From contig JARZZO010000006.1 in assembly GCA_030544215.1 (NCBI GenBank), forward strand, positions 44,554,501 through 44,618,500: a stretch of DNA of 64,000 nt. Reading direction: 5' to 3'. Within the stretch, counting starts at the first letter, position 1. The number at the start of each line of letters is the position of its first letter. A program made the position numbers and the translations under genes. The notes under the pieces were generated by a model. The model did no database searches. It worked only from the letters and a program-made list of their open reading frames with translations, and was not told the origin of the DNA. The stretch is from Zantedeschia hybrid cultivar (lineage: Eukaryota; Streptophyta; Magnoliopsida; Alismatales; Araceae). Shown one piece after another: positions 58,052 through 64,000 of the stretch.

Positions 58052-59748
58052 TGCAAGGATTGAGGTTTTGGATCCGGTTATTGGGTCAGTTTCGGGGTCG
58101 GATGGACGTGTTTTAGGCTGAGCCACGTGGGCGCCACGTGGGCTGGCCTTGGGGCGCCAGAGTACGGCCCCGGTCATATCGTCTGAAGGGCGTCTTGGAT
58201 GGACGACGCCATTTAGAGTACGACCCTGGTCTGTCAGTGTACGGCCCGGTCTTGTCGTCTAAAAGACGTTAGGCTTGAACGACGCGTTTTACCCAGCTTT
58301 TGTTTGACCCCGCGAACCCTCCCTCCTTTCTCTCATTCTCTCCTTTCTCTTCTCTCTCCTCTCTTCCCTCCGACCTCCGGCGAACCCTCCCCCTCTCCTT
58401 GCTTTCCTCCCTCCATTCCTCCTCTTCCTCCACTCCATTAACCTACTAACTTCTTCCACTACCACCACCACTTCCTCCACGGCGCACTTCTCTCCGGACG
58501 GCGGCCGATGTCCCGGTGGAGTAACGGCGTCCACGGCGGTACCGACGGCGGCGTGTGGCGAGGCGGGTTGGCGGTTTGGAGCTAGGAGGAGTTCGAGTAA
58601 CCGGTAGGGTGACGATCCCCGCTGTATTTTGTTTAAAAGCATGTTTTTCCCGCTTTGAAGGATGTTTAGGTTAAGCAAGTTTAGGAGACCTTTGGGGTGA
58701 AAATATTAAAGGCATGTAATGAGAAATTGGGTGTTTTAATGGGTATTTAGGTTCTTCTCCTCTTTCTCCACTCGGTTTGTGTTTTTTTCACGATTTGGGG
58801 GAGGAAATTCCACCTCGTGGATTGGAGGAAGGCGGAGGAAGAACCTGTCTGTGAAGGTTGAATGGTGTCGGGGGACAGCGACGCCTTTTAGAAAGGCGGC
58901 TTCCACCCATGACGCGATTTCACCAGGATAACAGACTCTGTCTTTGGAACTGAATGGCGTCCAGGGATAGCAACGCCATTTGAATGGCGTCATCCGTGAA
59001 CGACACGCTTTAGGTCATCTTCCGAGACCATATTTCACATGAACCAGTTTAGGGATCTTGAATGACGTCGGCCTTGGGCGACGCGATTCAAGCCAGAATT
59101 CCATTAATCCATGCAATTAACACATGTTTACATTGTTAGATAGTTTAGTTAATTGCATGCTTAGAAATGTACTCGATGGCGATGGGTTCCATGTGATCGG
59201 ATCGCACCGTGTTGCGTTTTGTGCGATCGTGGGCCTAGAGTTATAGTTGTTAGCGCTTAGGCACCCTGTGTCGGTGTGGGAGTGACACGGCGCCGGTGTG
59301 GGAGTGGCGGGGTTACGCCTAGAGAGAGGGTCACCTGGTGTACCCCGGGGTATAGCTAATACCGGTGTGGAAGTGGTACATTCGGAGTGTCACTCGTGCC
59401 GGGGGAAGCAGAACCACCTGGAGCCTGTCAGGCCGGAGTAGCCAGCGCGCTATCTGAGGGGTTGCTGTTTGGTCTCAGCGGGTCGGAGTTTCTCGCGTTC
59501 GGCCGTGTGGTTGGCGTGTTTTGCCCAGACGCTGGTTGTGGGTTCCGTGGTAGAATGGTTTTTAGAATTGTGCATGTTATATTTCAACTGCATGTGTTTT
59601 ATATCGAAATCTAGGAGTCATGTTTACTGCTTTACTTGCTTAAATTATTTGTAATTGCGTTGCTACACTTGTGGGTGCGTGAGTGGGTGGTGGGGATCTA
59701 AGGATCCCTACTGAGTCTTTTCGACGCGACTCACCCCTGCGGTTTTAA
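58052..59748 (+). repeat. 5' LTR of K, 3' part deleted
   Basis: It aligns with the G1 LTR up to ctcacccctgcggtttt and then breaks into leader sequence (gtaaacaattacatt). The final roughly 350 bases of LTR, ending ...ttaca, and the primer site are absent. Quasi-palindromes include 58184-58215 and 58260-58291. The leader 59749-59845 has no coding signal. Confidence 0.82.
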
Positions 59749-59845
59749 GGTAAACAATTACATTATCCTGTACAGGCACAGCGGTAGTGTAGGTTTTTAG
59801 GATTCTAATTAGAACTTTTGATTTTCGTGAATTATAGGCGATTAG

Positions 59846-60905
59846 ATGGCTCCTAGGAAGAGGATGCCAGTCATTAGAGAGCGGGGAGATGTCCCTAGTG
59901 GATCTGAGGCCAGTAGGCCGAGTATGGAACGTTTCATGGAGGCTATGATGGACACGATGGCTAGATACCAGAGCCGAGACCCTAGTGAGAGTTCTAGTGC
60001 TCGAGGAGGGTCTTCAGATACACTGGAGAGATTCCTGAAGCTGAAGCCGCCTCATTTTACCGGTCGTCCCGACCCTGATGAGGCTGTTCATTGGTTGAGG
60101 GAGATGGAGAAGACTTTTGATACCATGGATTGTGCGGCAGTTGAGAGGACTCCTTTGGCCACCTTCATGTTGAAAGATGATGCCTACGATTGGTGGACCA
60201 CTTTGAAGAGTTTGTCATATGTGGATAGGAATCTCAGGGAAATTCCATGAGAGACATTCGTGAAGGAATTCAATGTGCAATACTTCCCTAGGCATGTCCA
60301 GAGGGCCAAGGAGAAGGAATTTATGGAGTTGACCCAAGGAAGCATGACAGCTCTTGAGTACCAGATGAAGTTTGTTTCGCTTGGGAGGTTCGTGCCTTTT
60401 ATCTCAGGAGACGAGGAGCGTCGGACTGAGAGGTTTGTGGATGGACTGAGGTCCAATCTGAGGAGTTTTGTGGCATCCCACTGTTGTATAGATTTGGCAT
60501 CGGCGGTTATGTGTGCCGTGGCAGTAGAGGCACAGCATGAGTAGTCAGCTCGAGAGAGGGGACTGACTACTCAGGGGCCAGCTCATGGCAGGGGAAAGAC
60601 AGCAGCAACAGCTCTTTCATCCGGATTAGGATCGTCTTCACTCGGCTCTAGATTCAGGAGGTTCTTTCGAGGAGGTGGCAGCAGCAGTAGCAGTAGCGGC
60701 AGCAGCAGACCCAGGCAGAGCCAACAGAGTCAGTTGGTGTCCAGTGCTCAATAGGAGGTAGCTCAGAGGCTTCCGGCAGCTTGTCGACATTGCGGTGGTA
60801 CCTACGGTGAGACTCAGTGTCCTGCATTTTCTGGGAGGTGTTACAGTTGTGGCCAGTAGGGCCATTTGGCGAGGTATTGCCCGCAGGGGCAGGGGCCAGG
60901 TGATC
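59846..60905 (+). pseudogene. gag of element K
   Basis: ATG 59846 (MAPRKRMPVIRERGDV). Gag domain segments FLKLKPPHFTGRPDPDEAVH and LATFMLKDDAYDWWTTLKS; capsid-region helices to 60540; a serine/glycine-rich spacer; zinc knuckle CYSCGQ.GHLARYC (60839-60880). All in one frame, interrupted by TGA 60248, TAG 60542, TAG 60752 and TAG 60857. The first fits TGG and the others CAG. Pol follows in another frame, so an indel or a frameshift site lies between 60890 and 60940. The product would be the structural polyprotein. It is inactive as it stands. Confidence 0.88.
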
Positions 60906-60929
60906 AGAAGAAGCTGAGGACCCAGGAAG

Positions 60930-61645
60930 GAGGCTCGTGCGTCCAATTTGGTGGAAGGTACACTTTCTATCCTTGGGAACTCTGCGCATGTGTTGATTGA
61001 TTCGAGTGCTTCGCATTCTTTTATTTCTGAGCAGTTCGTAGATATTCTTTCTGCACCCGTTGTTGAGATGTCTGATGGACTGATGGTAGACGTTCCTTCT
61101 GGGGATTTCATGTTGTCTTATAACTGTTTGAGTGAGGTTCCCTTGACCATTAAGGGCCATAAGTTCCCTGCCCAGTTAGTTGTGCTTGCTATTCGCGACT
61201 TTGATGTCATCTTAGGCATGGACTAGTTGGAGGCTTATTATGCCGAGATGGACTGCCACAAGAAGAGGGTGCATTTCTCTATTCCGGACATCCTGACCTT
61301 ATACTTCCAAGGTATTAGGCTCTCTTCTCGTGGTATTCTTATTTCTGCCTTTAAGGCCCAGAGATTGCTTGTTAGTGGTTGTGAGGCTTTCCTCGCCTAT
61401 GTTGTTTTAGCTGATGTTAGTAGTAGTTCCAGTCCTTGGGAGGTGCCTGTAGTTTGTGATTTAGTTGATGTGTTTCCTGGCCTTCCTCCTCAGCGAGAGG
61501 TTGAGTTTACCATTAAGCTTGCACCAGGTACGGCGCCATTGTCTAAGGCCCTGTATCGGATGGCTCCGGCTGAACTCGCTGAGTTGAAGGCGCAGTTGCA
61601 GGAATTACTGGATAAGGGTTTTATTCGTCCCAGTACTTCTCCGTA
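60930..61645 (+). pseudogene. Protease and RT N-terminus of element K
   Basis: The pol frame opens with the retropepsin motif LIDSSASHSFISEQF (usual DSGA or DTGA; the glycine is replaced by serine, which would impair catalysis), then the second motif FDVILGMD and TAG 61224 where a TGG (W) is expected. 61227-61645 continues (AEMDCHKKRVHFSIPD) into the RT entry FPGLPPQREVEFTIKLAPGT and LDKGFIRPSTSP, stopped by TAG 61644, again at a W position. Confidence 0.85.
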
Positions 61646-62810
61646 GGGGGCTCCAGTTCTATTTGTCAGGAAGAAGGATGGTTCTCTGAGGTAGTGTATC
61701 GATTATAGACAACTGAACTAGGTGACGATAAAGAACAAGTATCCACTTCCGAGGATTGATGATCTGATGGATCAGTTGCAGTCTGCGAAGGTGTTTTCAA
61801 AGATTGATTTGAGATAAGGATATTATCTGATGAGGATCCGTGAGGTTGATGTTAGTAAGACGGCCTTTAGGATTCGGTATGGACATTATGAGTTTTTGGT
61901 TATGCCTTTTGGTTTGACCAATGCTCCGGCGGCTTTTATGGATTTGATGAACCGAGTCTTCAGGAGCTACCTGGATCAGTTCGTGGTGGTATTTGTAGAT
62001 GATATTTTAGTATACTCTTCTTCTGAGGAAGAGCATACCACACATCTTCAGGTGGTATTGCAGGTTCTGAGAGAGCACCAACTCTATGCCAAGTTTAGCA
62101 AGTGTGAATTTTGGCTAGATAAGGTGCACTTCCTGGGACATGTCATATCTGGTGATGGCATAGCAGTGGATCCAGCCAAGATTGAGGCAGTAATGGATTG
62201 GAGCAGACCTACAACAGTAACTGAGATCAGGAGCTTCTTGGGGTTAGCAGGATATTACAGACGGTTTGTCCAGGGTTTTTCGTCGATAGCGACCCCCTTG
62301 TCGAGGTTGACTCGTAAGGGAGTTCGTTTCATGTGGGCCGAGGAGTGTGAGCGGAGTTTCATTCAGTTGAAGACTCGCCTCACTTCGGCTCCAGTATTGG
62401 TGCTTCCATTAGGTTCTGGTGGGTTTGTGGTTTATTCTGATGCATCACGTCGAGGCTTGGGTGCGGTTCTGATGCAGCATGGTAAGGTTGTGGCCTATGC
62501 TTCTAGGCAGCTGAAGAAGCATGAGGAGAACTATCCCACTCATGACTTAGAGTTGGCAGCTATGGTTTTTGCACTAAAGATTTGGCGGCACTATTTGTAT
62601 GGAGAGAAATTTCAGGTCTTTACCGATCACAAGAGCCTGAAGTATGTATTCACGCAGAAGGATCTGAACTTGAGGCAGCGCAGGTGGATGGAATTTATCA
62701 AGGATTATGATCTCGACCTCTCTTATCATCCGGGCAAGGCAAATGTGGTGGCAGACGCCTTGAGTCGGAAGACGGTCGTGTCATATCTCATGGTTCAAGA
62801 ATGGAGGTTA
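61646..62810 (+). pseudogene. Reverse transcriptase and RNase H of element K
   Basis: Stops at TAG 61692, TAG 61719 and TAA 61815 lie in the fingers (APVLFVRKKDGSL, IDYRQLN, KIDLR), after which 61830-63182 is open for 450 codons. The palm shows YGHYEFLVMPFGLTNAPAAF and the catalytic FVDDILVYSSS (about 61998). The thumb is VMDWSRPTTVTEIRSFLGLA. RNase H begins FVVYSDASRRGLGAVLMQ with its glutamate in DLELAAMVFALKIW and aspartate in FTDHKSLKY, ending ADALSRKT. Motifs for catalysis are complete apart from the upstream stops. Confidence 0.92.
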
Positions 62811-64000
62811 TTTGAGCATGTCGTGGAATCTTCCTTTAGGGTTCCGCGAGAGGCTGATAGAGCCGTGTTGGCCAGCTTAACTGTGAGGCCAGTAGTGTAC
62901 CATGCCGTAATCGAGGCCCAGAGGGCAGATGTAGAGTTACCTCAGGTTCTCCAGACACCAGAGGTGGAGTTGTGGGATGATGGTACAGTCAGATTTAGGG
63001 GCAGACTCTATGTCCCAGCTGAGGAAGACGTGCGCAAGAGTGTCCTAGATGAGGCACACCGTTTTAGATATGCAGTGCATCCCGGAACGACTAAGATGTA
63101 TCATTGTTTGAGGAGGCACTTTTGGTGGCCCGGTATGAAGAAGGACGTGGCTGATTATGTGGCAAGGTGCCTGACTTGCTAGCAGGTTAAGGCAGAACAC
63201 CAGAGACCAGGAGGATTGTTGCAGCCCTTGCCGATCCTGGAATGGAAATGGGAACACGTGACTATGGACTTTGTGATGAGATTACCTGTGTTCCCTGGCA
63301 TAAGAGACGCGATCTGGGTCATTGTTGATCGATTGACCAAGTCGGCACACTTTCTGGCTATTAGGAAGGACTGGTCAGTCGGTAAGTTGGCTAAGTTGTT
63401 TGTGGACTGGATCATCTCTCTGAACGGGGTGCCCTTATCCATCGTGTCAGACCGGGATCCGAGATTTACTTCTAGATTCTGGAAGAGTTTTCAGAAGGCC
63501 TTGGGCACGCAGTTTGCCTTCAGCTCGGCCTATCATCTAGAGACTGATGGGCAGTCATAGAGGACCATTCAGACATTGGAGGACATGCTCAGGGCATGTT
63601 GCTTAGACTGGGGAGGTTCTTGGGAGCAGCACTTATCTACAGTGGAGTTTGCCTACAACAACAGTTATCATTTTAGTATCGGCATGGCGCCTTATGAGGC
63701 ATTGTATGGGCGGCCATGTCGATCACCTGTGAATTGGTCTGAGATTGGTGAGAGACAGATAGCAGGGCCAGAGATGGTACAGTAGTGTGCTGAGGTTGCC
63801 AGAGTGGTGCAACAGAGGTTGACGACAGCTCAAAGCAGACAAAAGAGTTATGCAGACATCCGTAGGAGACCGCTTGAGTTTGAGGTTGGGGACCACGTGT
63901 TTCTCTGAGTCTCACCCTCCAAGGGTGTGATGAGCTTCAAAATGCGAGGTAAGCTAAGTCTGTGATATGTTGGGCCTTTTCCCATTCTTGCTCGAATTGG
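62811..64000 (+). pseudogene. Integrase of element K, C-terminus off window
   Basis: Zinc-binding N-terminus HRFRYAVHPGTTKMYHCLRR...CLTC, then TAG 63180 (Q position), then the core: first aspartate in VTMDFVMRLP, second in SDRDPRFTSRFW. At the third position, after TDGQS, the codon is TAG (63558-63560) where the catalytic glutamate GAG belongs. Open again 63576-63785 (EFAYNNSYHFSIGMAPYEAL). TAG 63783, TGA 63906 and TGA 63963 follow in EVGDHVF and the GPY/F region. The chromodomain expected from G1 would be beyond the window. Confidence 0.88.

Larger units (their letters stand above)
58052..64000 (+). mobile_element. Gypsy K: 5' LTR, gag and pol of a chromodomain-type element, right end off window
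   Basis: Begins tgcaaggattgagg. The 3' part of the LTR and the primer site are missing (join near 59748). Gag is in one frame with stops. Pol from about 60930 to the window end stays in a single second frame with about ten stops and no frameshift. Domain order protease, RT, RNase H, integrase is Ty3/Gypsy. It is of the same family as G1 (26308-28872). Confidence 0.9.

Noticed and set aside
60600..61160. Minus-strand frames of 157 and 168 codons opposite gag and protease of K
   Set aside because: They are shadows of the plus-strand frames, with serine/threonine runs from the GCA/AGC repeat.
61830..63182. An intact host gene (450 open codons)
   Set aside because: It is RT, RNase H and the integrase start of element K, bounded by in-frame stops.

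Overview
This window looks like repeat-rich nuclear DNA of a flowering plant. Almost all of it is LTR retrotransposon sequence: Ty3/Gypsy elements of two kinds (a chromodomain-bearing type that resembles Tekay/Del, and a Tat-type with a G-patch and two RNase H domains) and Ty1/Copia elements. I see no intact host gene, rRNA, tRNA gene, CRISPR array or bacterial-style operon. The species cannot be named from the sequence. The plant assignment rests on the element families, a spliced plant-mobile-domain (PMD) gene remnant, and plant-type initiator-Met tRNA primer sites.

Layout. Positions 1-33955 form a nest read from inside out. Element C (482-8200, + strand, TSD ggact) lies in the Tat element A (1-17065, - strand). 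A lies in the 5' LTR of Copia B1 (17066-26307, +). B1 lies in the integrase region of Gypsy G1 (26308-28872, +). G1 lies in Gypsy H (28873-32294, +), and H lies in the leader of Copia D (32295-33955, -). Only C shows both its ends. For the others the left half is off the window and the order is read from the right-hand junctions. From 33956 to 43261 come an unassigned stretch with a minisatellite, a solo Gypsy LTR (34943-36807, TSD cagtc), a decayed seven-exon PMD gene (36883-39796, -), and a second decayed gene resembling DUF7745/PMD-type proteins (40624-41946, -). A Tat 3' LTR (43262-51551, +) follows. It is split by B' (43776-50764, -, TSD aaaat), an element with two 2.7-kb LTRs and only gag between them. 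Next is Copia B2 (51552-58051, +), whose 3' LTR is split by a solo Gypsy LTR (54797-57120, -, TSD aaatc) and cut by Gypsy K (58052-64000 and beyond, +), which has a nearly complete gag-pol order but many stops.

Function. The elements encoded the usual retrotransposition set: Gag, protease, integrase, reverse transcriptase and RNase H, with primer sites and polypurine tracts at the LTR edges. Every long reading frame is broken, mainly by in-frame stops that look like C-to-T changes (CAG to TAG, TGG to TAG or TGA, CGA to TGA). The elements are therefore probably inactive and were probably methylated.

The most unusual signal is a quasi-palindrome of almost constant length, 32 bp. Its half-site is about TGAATGGCGTCGCCCA followed by the reverse complement. 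It occurs dozens of times in the chromodomain-type Gypsy LTRs, the Tat LTRs and Tat leader, an intron and the upstream region of the PMD gene, and upstream of the DUF7745-like gene. I did not notice it in the Copia elements or in the LTR of H.
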